A DNA stretch of 64,000 nucleotides from Caulobacter segnis (GTDB taxonomy: Bacteria > Pseudomonadota > Alphaproteobacteria > Caulobacterales > Caulobacteraceae), in the NCBI RefSeq assembly GCF_019931575.1, contig NZ_CP082923.1:2914001-2978000 (forward strand), given 5' to 3'. A model generated the notes under the pieces. It was given only the letters and a program-made list of their open reading frames with translations, was not told where the DNA came from and made no database searches. Shown here one piece after another: positions 8,118 through 17,330 of this stretch. Positions within the stretch are counted from its first letter, which is position 1. Every line of letters begins with the position of its first letter. The translations under genes and the position numbers were made by a program.

Positions 8118-10211
8118 TTGGCTTCAGTGGCGCGTCGGATTCTGCTTGGGGGAGCTTGCATCGTCGCCCTGGTCGTGGGGGCCGCGGACGCCCAGACGAC
8201 GGGCTACGCGACGCAGCAGCCCGGCCTGATCAGCACGCCGCCGACCGCCGTCTCGGCCACGCTGTCGGATGTCGACGCGGGCAATCTGCAGACCGCCTTG
8301 GCCGCCGCCAAGCGCGGCGACGTCTCGGGCGCGCGCATGGCCATGGACAGCCTGCAGGACCCGGTCGCCCGCAAGATCGCCCAGTGGGCCCTGGTGGACA
8401 GCAACGCCGAGGCCCTGAGCTTCTTCGAGCTGGACGCCGCTCGCCGCGACCTGGCTGGCTGGCCGCGCGGCGCTCGCCGCGACAGCGCCGCCGAGAAGGC
8501 CATCGCCACCTCAGGCCTCGACCCCGCCCGCGTCATCGCCTGGTTCGGCGGCGCCCAGCCGACGACGGCCGACGGCGCCATGGCCATGGCCGGCGCCTAC
8601 CAGGCCCTGGGCCGGAACCAGGACGCCACGAACCTCATCCGCCGCACCTTCCGCGACAAGGTGTTCGAGGCCGACGCCCAGCGGGCCATGATCGCCCGCT
8701 TCGGGTCGATGCTGACGCCCGACGACTACAACCGCCGCGCCGACATCCTGCTGTACGGCCAGCAGGGCCCGGCCGCGCGCGACATGGTCGCCCTGCTGTC
8801 CGACACGGGACAGGCCGCCGCCCGCGTACGCATGGCCTATCGTCAGGGCGCGTCGAACGCCAACGACCTCTACAACGGCCTGACGCCCGACCTGCAGGCC
8901 TCGCCCGGGGTGGTGTTCGAGCGCGCCGCCTATCTGCGCCGCAAGGGCATGGAAACCCTGGCCCTTCCGATGGTCGTCAACTTCCCGGCCCCGCCGACGG
9001 AAGAGGCCTCCAGCGTCATCTGGAAGGAGCGCAAGCAGTTGGTCGTCGCGGCCCTGAAGGCGGGCGACAGCGCCGGCGCCTACGCGGCCGCCGACAACGT
9101 CCAGGCCCTGGCCCCGGCCGACATCGCCGAAAGCGAGTTCTACGCTGGCTGGATCGCCCTGACCCGCCTGCGGAACCCCGACGCGGCCGCCGCCCACTTC
9201 GCTCAGATCGCCGCCGTCGGCGCCTCGCCGATCACCAAGGGCCGCGCCCTCTACTGGCAGGGTCGCGCCGCCCAGGCGCAGGGCGACCTGATCGCCGCCC
9301 AGGCCTTCTACGCCGAGGGCGCGCGCTACATCACCACCTTCTACGGCCAACTGGCCGCCGAGAAGGCGGGGCTGACGGAGCTGCGGCTGGATCGCGACCC
9401 GATCATCACCCAGGCCGACCGCGCCCGTTTCTACGGCCGAGAGCAGGTCCGCGCCGCGCGGATCCTGGCCGACATCGGGCAACGCGACCTGTTCCGCAGC
9501 CTGGTGCTCTATATCGACGACACCCTGCCCAACGCCGAGGAGTCGGCCCTGCTGGTCGACCTGGCGCGCAGCTACGGCGACCAGGACCTGGCCATGCGCG
9601 CGGTCCGCACCGCCGCCCAGCGCGGCATGACCCTGCCCGAACGCGGCTATCCGCTGCTGGACCACCACTTCACGCCGGGTCCCGGCGCGGCCGAGACGGC
9701 CTTCGTCTATTCGATCTCGCGCCAGGAGAGCAATTTCGACCCGGCCGCCCGTTCAGGCGTCGGCGCGCGCGGCATGATGCAGCTGATGCCCGCCACCGCC
9801 TCGCTGGTCGCCCGCAAGCTGGGCGAAGACCACAGCGTCGACCGGCTGACGGACGCCCCGTACAACATGCGCCTGGGCTCGGTGTATCTGGGCGACATGG
9901 TCCGCAGCTTCAGCGGCTCGTACATCATGGCCGCCGCGGCCTACAACGCCGGTCCCGGCCGGCCCGCCCAGTGGGCGGGCCTGTGCGGCGACCCGCGCGG
10001 CGCGGCCACCGACCCGCTCGACTTCATCGAGTGCATTCCGTTCTCCGAGACCCGCAACTACGTAATGCGGACCCTGGAGACGACCATGGTCTATCGCGCC
10101 CGCCTGGCCGGCGGCGTCACTCCGTTGACCCTGTCCCAGGACCTCAAGCGCGGCGGCTATGTCTATGCGCCGTCCGTGGCCTCGGCCGACACCGCGACGG
10201 CCCAGCCTTAA
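8118..10211 (+). CDS. Soluble lytic murein transglycosylase (SLT family)
   Basis: 697-residue periplasmic enzyme that cleaves peptidoglycan between MurNAc and GlcNAc, forming 1,6-anhydro ends. The TTG at 8118 is chosen because AAGGAG lies just upstream and it gives a signal peptide (RRILLGGACIVALVVGAADA). A long alpha-helical superhelix domain follows, as in Slt70. The C-terminal catalytic domain has SRQESNFDPAARSG with the catalytic Glu537, GARGMMQLMPATA and AAAAYNAGPGR. The stop overlaps the convergent ABC ATPase gene by four bases (TTAA). Confidence 0.93.
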   Translation: MASVARRILLGGACIVALVVGAADAQTTGYATQQPGLISTPPTAVSATLSDVDAGNLQTALAAAKRGDVSGARMAMDSLQDPVARKIAQWALVDSNAEALSFFELDAARRDLAGWPRGARRDSAAEKAIATSGLDPARVIAWFGGAQPTTADGAMAMAGAYQALGRNQDATNLIRRTFRDKVFEADAQRAMIARFGSMLTPDDYNRRADILLYGQQGPAARDMVALLSDTGQAAARVRMAYRQGASNANDLYNGLTPDLQASPGVVFERAAYLRRKGMETLALPMVVNFPAPPTEEASSVIWKERKQLVVAALKAGDSAGAYAAADNVQALAPADIAESEFYAGWIALTRLRNPDAAAAHFAQIAAVGASPITKGRALYWQGRAAQAQGDLIAAQAFYAEGARYITTFYGQLAAEKAGLTELRLDRDPIITQADRARFYGREQVRAARILADIGQRDLFRSLVLYIDDTLPNAEESALLVDLARSYGDQDLAMRAVRTAAQRGMTLPERGYPLLDHHFTPGPGAAETAFVYSISRQESNFDPAARSGVGARGMMQLMPATASLVARKLGEDHSVDRLTDAPYNMRLGSVYLGDMVRSFSGSYIMAAAAYNAGPGRPAQWAGLCGDPRGAATDPLDFIECIPFSETRNYVMRTLETTMVYRARLAGGVTPLTLSQDLKRGGYVYAPSVASADTATAQP

Positions 10212-10960
10212 GGCCTGCGAGCAGCCAGCACCGGCCCCACCTCGGTCTCGATCAGCTCGCCATCCAGGCGGAAGACCTGGTTCAGGATCGAGCGCGACAG
10301 GGCCTCGCGCGACGCCCCCTCGGCGACGATGCGACCATGATCGACCACGACGATGCGGTCGCACGATCGCGCCGCCAGACCCAGGTCGTGCAGGGTCACC
10401 ACCACGGCCGCTCCTCGGCTCGCCTCGGCGCGCAGCAGGTCCAGCGTCAGCAGTTGGGCGTCGGGATCCAGGCCCGCCACCGGCTCGTCGGCGACCAGCA
10501 GCGGCGCGCGGGTGGCCAACAACCGCGCCAGCAGCACCCGGGCCCGCTCCCCACCGGACATGTCCAGCACGCCGCGATCGGCCAGGTCCGCCGCGCCGAC
10601 GCGAGCCAGGCTCTGCAGCGCCAGGACGTCCGCCGCCGCGTCGGGCAGATCGCCCGCGCCCAGGGCCGCGACCATGCGCGCCGGCAGGTTCCAGGCCACG
10701 CGGCGGTCCTGCGGCAGGTAGCCGACCAGCCTGGCGCGTTCGTCGGGCTTCAGCGCGGCCAGGGCGCGACCCGACAGCCTCGCCTCGCCGCCGGACAGCG
10801 GCAGCAGGCCCAGGCCCGCGCGCAGCAGGCTGGTCTTGCCCGCGCCGTTGGGCCCGACCACGCCCACCACCTCGCCGGCGGCGACGGCCAGGGACGCGGC
10901 CTCCAGCACAGTCTTGCGGCCCCGGCGCGCGGAGAGGTCGGTCAGCGTCCAGGCGCTCAT
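10208..10960 (-). CDS. ABC importer ATPase, BtuD/FecE/HmuV type
   Basis: 250-residue nucleotide-binding subunit of a metal-chelate or cobalamin ABC importer. It has Walker A GPNGAGKTS, a Q-loop in GYLPQDRRVAW, the signature DMSGGERAR, Walker B LLVADEPVAGLDP and the H-loop VVTLHDLGLAA. It is the last gene of a TetR-binding protein-permease-ATPase operon; its start overlaps the permease stop (ATGA). Family similarity does not separate haem, ferric siderophore and cobalamin systems. Confidence 0.92.
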   Translation of the reverse strand: MSAWTLTDLSARRGRKTVLEAASLAVAAGEVVGVVGPNGAGKTSLLRAGLGLLPLSGGEARLSGRALAALKPDERARLVGYLPQDRRVAWNLPARMVAALGAGDLPDAAADVLALQSLARVGAADLADRGVLDMSGGERARVLLARLLATRAPLLVADEPVAGLDPDAQLLTLDLLRAEASRGAAVVVTLHDLGLAARSCDRIVVVDHGRIVAEGASREALSRSILNQVFRLDGELIETEVGPVLAARRP

Positions 10961-11943
10961 GCCCGCCAGCTCCGCGAGGCCCGCCAGGCCAGGATGGCGA
11001 AGGCCGGCGCCCCGAACAGGGCCGTGACCACGCCCAGCTTCAGCTCCTGGTCGGTGGGGATCAGGCGGGCGGCCAGGTCGGCCAGCACCAGCAGCAGCGC
11101 CCCGGCCAGGGCAGAGGGCCAGAGGATCCGCTTGGGGTCGTCCTTGACCAGGGCCCGCACCAGGTGCGGCGCGGCCAGGCCGACGAAACCGATCACCCCC
11201 GCCGCCGCGACGGCCGCCCCGGTAAGCAGGGCCGAACCGGCGACGGCGTAGACCCGCAGGCGCGGCATCGGCAGACCCGACATTCGCGCGGCCTCCTCGC
11301 CCAGGGTCAGCATGCGAAGCCCCTGCCCGGCCCGGGCGCAAAGGGCCGCGCCGATCGCCATCGGGACCAGGGCGCGGGCCGCGTCGGTCCAGTCGCGGTT
11401 CTCGACCGAACCCATCAGCCAGGCCAGGATCTCGGCCGTCGCCACCGGCGAGGGCGACAGATTGAAGACCAGCGCCGTCAGCGCCCCGCCGAACGCCGAC
11501 AAGGCGACGCCGAACAGGATCAGCGCTTCGGGCTCGCGGAACCGCGCGGCCAGGGCCACGACCATGGCCCCGGCGACCAGGGCCCCGACCAGGGCCGACA
11601 GCTCGATCGCGCCCGGCGCCACGGCCAGGCCCGCCGCGATGGCCAGGGCCGCGCCCAGGCCCGAGACGGCCGAGACGCCCAGCACGCCGGGATCGGCCAG
11701 CGGGTTGCGCAGCAGCCCTTGCATGGTCGCGCCCGCCAGGCCCAGCGCCGCCCCGACCAGGGCCGCGACGGCGACGCGCGGGGCGCGGATGGTCCACAGC
11801 ACCTCGCCCGGCGGCGAGGCAGGATTGCTCAGGGCCTGGACGTACTGGGACAAGGCGAGCGGCGTCTCGCCCAGCGACACGGCCAGGATCGCCGCGCCGG
11901 CCAGGACCAGCAGCATCAGCAGGCAGAGGCGCGGCAGGCTCAT
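10957..11943 (-). CDS. ABC importer permease, FecCD/BtuC family
   Basis: 328-residue inner-membrane protein with about ten hydrophobic helices. Typical FecCD segments are the N-terminal LILVLAGAAILAVSLGETPL-like start, IRAPRVAVAALVGAALGLAGATMQGLLRNPLADPGVLG (positions about 11670-11790) and the C-terminal GFVGLAAPHLVRALV. The GATMQGLLRNPLADPG stretch is the family's hallmark. Both ends overlap neighbouring genes by four bases, so binding protein, permease and ATPase form one unit. Confidence 0.93.
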   Translation of the reverse strand: MSLPRLCLLMLLVLAGAAILAVSLGETPLALSQYVQALSNPASPPGEVLWTIRAPRVAVAALVGAALGLAGATMQGLLRNPLADPGVLGVSAVSGLGAALAIAAGLAVAPGAIELSALVGALVAGAMVVALAARFREPEALILFGVALSAFGGALTALVFNLSPSPVATAEILAWLMGSVENRDWTDAARALVPMAIGAALCARAGQGLRMLTLGEEAARMSGLPMPRLRVYAVAGSALLTGAAVAAAGVIGFVGLAAPHLVRALVKDDPKRILWPSALAGALLLVLADLAARLIPTDQELKLGVVTALFGAPAFAILAWRASRSWRA

Positions 11944-12746
11944 CGCGCGGCCTTGGCCAGCATCTCGGCCCCGTCGGCGGCGAACCAGCCCGGACAGCCG
12001 ACCACCGAAGCCGGCAGCGAGGCCACGGTGCGGGTTTCAACCGCCTTGCGCAGGGCCGCGTGGCGACCCGGTCCCCAGCGATCCGCCCCGGCGCGGACGG
12101 TGTCGAACAGGCCCAGCACCACCGCCGCCGGCGGCGCCATGACCATCCGCTCCAACGAGACCGGCGCGAAGTACGGCGCGGTGTTGGCGTTCGCATAGCC
12201 CGCGCTCTTCAGCATGGCGTCGATCAGGGTCCCCGAACCGGCCGTGTAGCCGCCGGGCGTCAGATAGAGGGCCGGCCGGTCCTTCCCGGCTCCGGCGGCC
12301 TGGACCAGTTGGGCGTCCATGCGCGCGATGATCGCCTCGCCTTGAGGACGACGGTCCAGGGCGGCGGCGACCTTGCGGACATTGGCGCGGACCCCGTCGA
12401 AGTCGGCCGCGTCGTCGAGGGCCACGGTGGCGACGGCCTTCTTCTCCAGCGCCTTGGAGAGTCGCGCGTCGCCGCCCCACAGCCGCACGACGACGTCGGG
12501 CCGCGCCGCCACCAGGCTCTCGAACGTCGCCCGGCGCAGCGGCAGGCCGGCGGCCTTGTCACGCATGTAGCTGTCGCGGGCGATGGCCCGGTGCGAGAGG
12601 CCGACGATCGTCTCGCGCGGCGCCAGGGCCAGCACGTACTGGTCGGCGCAGGAGTCCAGCGACATCACGCGGGGCCCGGCGACAGCGACGGTCGGCGCGA
12701 GCGCCATCGCCGCCAGAAGGGCGCGCAAGGCCTTGGCGGCGTTCAT
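11940..12746 (-). CDS. ABC importer periplasmic binding protein, BtuF/FecB-like
   Basis: 268 residues with a cleavable signal peptide (LRALLAAMALAPTVAVAG), then a type III periplasmic binding fold. RVMSLDSCADQYVLALAP and VGLSHRAIARDS match a BtuF-like subgroup. A long linking helix (FDGVRANVRKVAAALDRR) and the second lobe (SASVVGCPGWF region) follow. It delivers the ligand to the downstream permease and ATPase. The ligand could be cobalamin, a haem-like compound or an iron chelate; no TonB receptor lies alongside to decide. Confidence 0.85.
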   Translation of the reverse strand: MNAAKALRALLAAMALAPTVAVAGPRVMSLDSCADQYVLALAPRETIVGLSHRAIARDSYMRDKAAGLPLRRATFESLVAARPDVVVRLWGGDARLSKALEKKAVATVALDDAADFDGVRANVRKVAAALDRRPQGEAIIARMDAQLVQAAGAGKDRPALYLTPGGYTAGSGTLIDAMLKSAGYANANTAPYFAPVSLERMVMAPPAAVVLGLFDTVRAGADRWGPGRHAALRKAVETRTVASLPASVVGCPGWFAADGAEMLAKAAR

Positions 12747-12750
12747 GAAA

Positions 12751-13386
12751 TCAGTCCGTGACCAGGCCGTACAGCAGGCCGTCCAGCATGACCTTCATCA
12801 GTTGGTCGGGCTCGGACCAGCCGCGCGAGGGCTTGGTGATCAGCAGCGAGACCAGGCCATGGCAGCCGCTCCACAGCACCTCGGCCGCCTCCTTGGCCGA
12901 GCCCGAGCGCAGGCGGCCCTGGGCGGCGATCTGGTGCACCGGCTCGCTGAACTTCTCGAAGCAGCGGTCGCCCAGCGCCAGGACGTCGGCGGTCTTGTCG
13001 GCCGAGATATGGTCGCCGGCGCTGCAGAACACCAGCTGGTAGGTGTTGGGGTTGTCGAGGGCGAACTGCATGTACGCCTCCAGCATCACTCGCACGCGCG
13101 CGACGGGATCGATGGGCTGGGCGGCGATCTGGGTGTTGAGCTCCAGCAGACGCTCGATGGCGTCGTTGCTGATCTCCAGCAGGATCTGGTCCTTGTCGCG
13201 GAAGTGCATGTAGAGCGCGGTCGACGACACGCCCACGGCGTCGGCGATCTTGCGGATCGTCGCGCCCGAATAGCCCTCGGCGATGAAGATCCTCTCGGCC
13301 GCCGCCAGGATCTCGCCCCGACGCAAGTGCCCGTCGCCCTTGGGCTTTCGCGCGGATTTGTGAGGCTTCTTCAGAACGACCGTCAC
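12751..13386 (-). CDS. TetR/AcrR-family transcriptional regulator
   Basis: 211 residues from a GTG at 13386; a longer frame begins upstream. The N-terminal helix-turn-helix is clear: RRGEILAAAERIFIAEGYSG, ATIRKIADAVGVSSTALYMHF and RDKDQILLEI. The C-terminal effector domain resembles the WHG/TetR_C group with LEAYMQFALDNPNTYQLVF. Only four bases separate it from the binding-protein gene, so it probably represses its own operon in response to the imported ligand or a related compound. A basic Lys-rich extension (LKKPHKSARKPKGDG) precedes the DNA-binding domain. Confidence 0.9.
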   Translation of the reverse strand: MTVVLKKPHKSARKPKGDGHLRRGEILAAAERIFIAEGYSGATIRKIADAVGVSSTALYMHFRDKDQILLEISNDAIERLLELNTQIAAQPIDPVARVRVMLEAYMQFALDNPNTYQLVFCSAGDHISADKTADVLALGDRCFEKFSEPVHQIAAQGRLRSGSAKEAAEVLWSGCHGLVSLLITKPSRGWSEPDQLMKVMLDGLLYGLVTD

Positions 13387-13529
13387 GGACTTGGCTTCCC
13401 CTGCATTTCCCCCGAAGGACACTAAACGGGAATCACCCAGCCGTCGCAAGAACATGCGTGACAGGAGAATCCACTGCCCGCATGGGTTCGCGCGCGCGAG
13501 GGCCGATCTTAAAACGCGCATTTTTCCAT

Positions 13530-13558
13530 TTGACAGCCTTTGGTTGTGGTTACGTTAT
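13530..13558 (+). promoter_or_regulatory. Candidate housekeeping promoter for the GT2 glycosyltransferase operon
   Basis: TTGACA at 13530-13535 is followed after 17 bases by CGTTAT (13553-13558), about 37 bases before the ATG at 13595, in the otherwise empty gap divergent to the TetR gene. The -35 is perfect; the -10 matches only in part, as is common in alphaproteobacteria. Confidence 0.4.
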
Positions 13559-13594
13559 TCGCGTCGTTGGGGCGATTGGCGGTCAGGGGCTTCC

Positions 13595-15013
13595 ATGGCG
13601 CGCGAAGAAGGACGGCTGGACCTTGTGTCCACGCCGATGGGCGGACCTGCGTCCATCGAACAGCCGGAGACGCGGACGGCGAACGGGCGCGATGGCGCCC
13701 ACCAGACCCTGTCGACGCCCCAGGCGGCGTTCGTCGCCCTGACCGGCCTGCTCGCCGCGCTCGGCGTCGCGTTGAGGCCGAGCGGCGTCTTCACGGCGAT
13801 CCACCACCTGTTCTTCGGCGTCTTCCTGCTGGGCGGGTTCACGCGCCTGGCGGCGGCCTGCACGCCCCTGCCCCCGGTTTCGGCGCCGCCGCTGGCCGAA
13901 GATGACCTGCCGACCTACACCATCATCGCCCCGCTCTATCGCGAGGCCGAGGTCGTGGCCGAGTTGGTCGAGAACCTGGCCGCCCTGGACTATCCGCGCG
14001 ACCGGCTGCAGGCCCTGATCGTGCTGGAGGCCGACGACGAGGTCACCAAGGCGGCGGTGCGCGCCATCGCCCTGCCCGCCTTCGTCCAGGTGCTGGTCGC
14101 CCCGCCCGGAACGCCCAAGACCAAGCCGCGCGCCTGCAACCACGCTCTGGATCGGGCGCGAGGCGAGTTGGTGGTGATCTACGACGCCGAGGACATGCCC
14201 GATCCTGGCCAACTGCGCGAGGCGGCGGCGCGGTTCGCGGCCGCCGACCCGCGCGTGGCCTGCCTGCAGGCCCCGCTGCGGATCGAGGATCCGGGGTTCT
14301 CGCTCTTCCTGCCCTCGCAGTTCCGGCTGGAGTACGCCGCCCATTTCGAAGTGCTGCTGCCCGCCCTGGCGCGCTGGGGCCTGGCCTTCCCGCTGGGCGG
14401 CACCAGCAACCACTTCAAGACCTCGGCCCTGCGCGCGGTCGGCGGCTGGGATCCCTACAACGTCACCGAGGACGCCGATGTCGGCTTCCGCCTCGCCGCC
14501 GCCGGCTTTTCACTGGGCGTGATCGGCCGCCCCACCTGGGAGACCGCTCCGACCACCACCGGCCAGTGGTTCCCGCAGCGCGCGCGGTGGATCAAGGGCC
14601 ACATGCAGACCCTGGCGGTGCACGCGCGCGGCCCGGTCCCGCGCCAGCCGCGCACCGCCCTGGCCCTTGTCCTAACCCTGGCCCAGTCGGTCGCCTCCTC
14701 CCACCTGCACGGGCCGGTCATGCTGGTGGCGATCGTCGCGGCGATGCTCGACTACCTGCCCGACGCCGCCTTCGCCATCCCGCCCTGGGACCTCGTGCTA
14801 TACGCCCTGGGCTGGAGCTCGGCGGCCCTGGCCGGAGCGCGCGGGGTAGTGCGGGCCGGCGGCAAGCCCAGGTTCCTGCACCTGTTCGGCATGGTCGGCT
14901 ATTGGCTGCTGCAGAGCGCCGCGGCGGCCAGGGCGCTGCACCAGTTCGTCACCGCCCCTTATCGCTGGGACAAGACGCGGCACGCCCCGCGCTCTGGACG
15001 CCCCGGGGCCTAA
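13595..15013 (+). CDS. Family 2 glycosyltransferase, membrane-bound
   Basis: 472 residues. Two hydrophobic helices lie near residues 48-90. A cytoplasmic GT-A domain follows, with YTIIAPLYREAEVV, the nucleotide/metal motif VVIYDAEDMPD, the acceptor Asp in NVTEDADVGFRL and the processive-type FPQRARWIKGHMQT (Q-x-x-R-W). The C-terminal part has three to four further membrane helices. This layout matches BcsA-like or N-glycosyltransferase-like enzymes that build a surface polysaccharide. The sugar and polymer are unknown and no other polysaccharide genes flank it. A methyltransferase gene follows 17 bases on. Confidence 0.88.
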   Translation: MAREEGRLDLVSTPMGGPASIEQPETRTANGRDGAHQTLSTPQAAFVALTGLLAALGVALRPSGVFTAIHHLFFGVFLLGGFTRLAAACTPLPPVSAPPLAEDDLPTYTIIAPLYREAEVVAELVENLAALDYPRDRLQALIVLEADDEVTKAAVRAIALPAFVQVLVAPPGTPKTKPRACNHALDRARGELVVIYDAEDMPDPGQLREAAARFAAADPRVACLQAPLRIEDPGFSLFLPSQFRLEYAAHFEVLLPALARWGLAFPLGGTSNHFKTSALRAVGGWDPYNVTEDADVGFRLAAAGFSLGVIGRPTWETAPTTTGQWFPQRARWIKGHMQTLAVHARGPVPRQPRTALALVLTLAQSVASSHLHGPVMLVAIVAAMLDYLPDAAFAIPPWDLVLYALGWSSAALAGARGVVRAGGKPRFLHLFGMVGYWLLQSAAAARALHQFVTAPYRWDKTRHAPRSGRPGA

Positions 15014-15030
15014 GGCGGTATGGGCGGGCG

Positions 15031-15942
15031 ATGGCACCGAAGATCGCTCCCGCCCCCATCGTCATGCGCACCACCGGCTGGGCGGACTACGCCCTGCTGG
15101 ACAGCGGCAATGGCAAGAAGCTGGAGCGCTACGGCCGCTACACCGTGGTGCGCCCCGAGCCGCAGTGCTTCTGGACCCCGCGCCTGGACCAGAAGGTCTG
15201 GGACAACGCCGATGCCGTCTTCGACCCCACCGACGAGGACGAGGCCGGTCGCTGGCGCTTCAAGGGTAAGCCGATCGAGAAGTTCGACCTGGCATGGGGC
15301 AAGGCCAAGTTCCACGGCCAGTTCACGCCGTTCCGCCACCTGGCGTTCTTCCCCGAGCAGGCCGCCAACTGGGCGTGGCAGGACGAGCGGGTCCGCGCTC
15401 TGTGCGCGACCTCGGGGCCTCAGCCCAAGATCCTGAACCTGTTCGGCTATACGGGCGTGGCCTCACTGGTCTGCGCCGCCGCCGGCGCGGCGGTCACCCA
15501 TGTCGACGCCTCCAAGAAGTCGGTCGGTTTCGCCCGCGAGAACGCCGCCTTCGCGGGCCTCGCCGACAAGCCGATCCGCTGGATCGTCGAGGACGCCCGC
15601 AAGTTCGTGGCCCGCGAGGTGCGGCGCGGCAACAAATACGACGGCATCATCCTGGACCCGCCGAAGTTCGGGCGCGGCGCCGACGGCGAGGTCTGGCGCC
15701 TGTTCGAGGACTTGGCCGCCCTGACCAAGGACTGCGCCACCCTGCTCAGCGACGACGCCTCGTTCCTGCTGATGAACGCCTATGCCGCCCGCGTCTCGGG
15801 CGCGGCGATGTCGGGCCTTCTGGCCCAGGAGCTGGAAGGCCGCGGCGGCGTCATCGACTGGGGCGAGCTGTCGCTGGTCGAGGAAATGGGCGACCGCCAG
15901 ATCGGCCTGTCGTTCTTCGCCCGCTGGTCTTCCGAAGGCTGA
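15031..15942 (+). CDS. Class I SAM-dependent methyltransferase, RlmI/RlmK-like
   Basis: 303 residues, SAM-binding Rossmann fold. Motif I is KILNLFGYTGVASL, an acidic residue in THVDASKKSVG holds the ribose, VEDARKFV follows, and the catalytic-loop motif LDPPKFGRG resembles the DPPxF of rRNA cytosine-5 methyltransferases of the RlmI type. The N-terminus (WADYALLDSGNGKKLERYG) is typical of this alphaproteobacterial subgroup, which lacks the PUA domain. Its stop overlaps the TrmH-like gene start by one base (TGATG), suggesting two coupled RNA-modifying enzymes. The target nucleotide is not known. Confidence 0.88.
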   Translation: MAPKIAPAPIVMRTTGWADYALLDSGNGKKLERYGRYTVVRPEPQCFWTPRLDQKVWDNADAVFDPTDEDEAGRWRFKGKPIEKFDLAWGKAKFHGQFTPFRHLAFFPEQAANWAWQDERVRALCATSGPQPKILNLFGYTGVASLVCAAAGAAVTHVDASKKSVGFARENAAFAGLADKPIRWIVEDARKFVAREVRRGNKYDGIILDPPKFGRGADGEVWRLFEDLAALTKDCATLLSDDASFLLMNAYAARVSGAAMSGLLAQELEGRGGVIDWGELSLVEEMGDRQIGLSFFARWSSEG

Positions 15943-16739
15943 TGGACATGAACACCAAGACCGTCACCTCCCTGACCAACAACACCGTCAAGGCCGTCCG
16001 CGCCCTGCACATGCGCAAGGAGCGCGAGGAGAGCGGCCTGTTCCTGGCCGAGGGCCTGAAGATCGTCATCGAGGCGATCGACTGCGGCCACGCGCCCAGG
16101 ATCGTCATGTACGGTCCCGACGCCGCCGACCACCCGATGCTGAAGAAGGCCGTCGCGGCCTGCGTGAAGGCCGGCGGCGAGGTGATCGAGGTCAATCGCG
16201 AGATCCTGGAAAAGGTCTCGCGCCGCGACAACCCGCAGGCGGTCGTGGCCGTGTTCAAGCAGGTCTACACGCCCCTGTCGGCCATCGTGCCCGAGAGCGC
16301 GCCGTGCTGGGTGGCCATGCAGGCCGTCCGCGACCCCGGCAACCTGGGCACCGTGATCCGCACCGCCGACGCCGCCGGCTGCGGCGGGGTGATCCTGGTC
16401 GGCGACTGCGTCGACCCCTACTCGGTCGAAGGCGTGCGAGCGACCATGGGCTCGATCTTCGCGGTGAAGATCGCCAAGGCCACCATTTCCGAGTTCCTGG
16501 CCTGGCGCGAGGAATGGCCCGGCAGCGTGATCGGCACCCTGCTGACCGCCACGGTCGACCACAAGTCCGCCGACTACGTGAAGCCCTCGCTGATCCTGAT
16601 GGGCAACGAACAGCAGGGCCTGCCGCCCGAACTGGCCGCCGCCTGTGACGTCAACGTCAAGATCCCGATGCGCGGCCGCGCCGACAGCCTGAACCTGTCG
16701 GTGGCCACGGGGATCATGATCTACACGGTGACGGGGTAG
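15942..16739 (+). CDS. TrmH/SpoU-family RNA 2'-O-methyltransferase
   Basis: 265 residues. The N-terminal substrate-binding region contains ESGLFLAEGLKIVIEAI. The SPOUT knot domain shows motif 1 (NLGTVIRTADAAGCGGVIL with the catalytic-type Asn and Arg), motif 2 (LILMGNEQQGLP) and motif 3 (IPMRGRADSLNLSVATGI). These match rRNA or tRNA ribose methyltransferases of the RlmB/TrmH group. A second in-frame ATG lies two codons downstream (15948). The RNA target cannot be assigned. It is the last gene of the operon, ending 16 bases from a convergent gene. Confidence 0.93.
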   Translation: MDMNTKTVTSLTNNTVKAVRALHMRKEREESGLFLAEGLKIVIEAIDCGHAPRIVMYGPDAADHPMLKKAVAACVKAGGEVIEVNREILEKVSRRDNPQAVVAVFKQVYTPLSAIVPESAPCWVAMQAVRDPGNLGTVIRTADAAGCGGVILVGDCVDPYSVEGVRATMGSIFAVKIAKATISEFLAWREEWPGSVIGTLLTATVDHKSADYVKPSLILMGNEQQGLPPELAAACDVNVKIPMRGRADSLNLSVATGIMIYTVTG

Positions 16740-16754
16740 AGTCCGGTCGGAACG

Positions 16755-17237
16755 CTATTTGGCGCCCGGCTTCTTCGTCTCGGCGATGCCGGCCTCCTTG
16801 GCCAGGGCCTCGAACTTCGACGCATCGACATACTCGCCGAGCGTCGCGAAATTCTGAGCGACGTTGGGATCCCCCATGAGCCCGCGCATGGCCACCTGCC
16901 CCAGGACGCCGAAGGACTGTTCTATCGCCGACGAGCCTTCGTATTTCAGAGCCTCGACCGTCTCCTTGCGACAACTGGTGATCAGCAGTCGTTCCATCAG
17001 GCCCGAGGCCTTCTTGGTGATCTCCGTCCGCTGAGCCTCGGTGACGCTGGCGTAGGCCTTCACCGACGGATGAGCGCTCATCGCCGCGAACACCCAGGTC
17101 ACTAGATCAGACTGATCCTGCGGCGTCGCCGAGCGTACAAGGCACTTGGACATCTCGTCGGTGTAGATGCCCGCGTGGGCCAAACCCGGCGAGGAAACGA
17201 CGACAACGGCGGCGAACGACATCAGCAGACGGCGCAT
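16755..17237 (-). CDS. Exported protein of unknown function
   Basis: 160 residues with a clear signal peptide (RLLMSFAAVVVVSSPGLAHA). The mature part is mostly helical and holds two cysteines (SKCLVRSATP and ITSCRKETVEAL) that could form a disulphide. It contains YTDEMSKCLV near the start and AMRGLMGDPNVAQNFATLG near the end. I do not recognise a named family; it resembles small periplasmic proteins common in Caulobacterales. It stands alone, downstream of hrpB on the same strand with a 93-base gap. Confidence 0.85.
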   Translation of the reverse strand: MRRLLMSFAAVVVVSSPGLAHAGIYTDEMSKCLVRSATPQDQSDLVTWVFAAMSAHPSVKAYASVTEAQRTEITKKASGLMERLLITSCRKETVEALKYEGSSAIEQSFGVLGQVAMRGLMGDPNVAQNFATLGEYVDASKFEALAKEAGIAETKKPGAK

Positions 17238-17330
17238 GGTTTCGAAGATCCCTCGGCAGCGGAATCAATCCCGCAACCTCTAGTTACACTCGCGGAAAGC
17301 GGGGGCAAGCCCGCTCGCCCTTGCGCGTCT

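Noticed and set aside
8156..11251. A 1031-codon plus-strand open frame crossing the transglycosylase and ABC genes
   Set aside because: It is rich in Arg/Pro/Gly with no domain, spans two real genes on opposite strands, and is the kind of shadow frame expected in very GC-rich DNA.
10159..12198. A 679-codon plus-strand frame opposite the ABC transporter genes
   Set aside because: Low-complexity Arg/Pro composition and complete overlap with three well-supported minus-strand genes.
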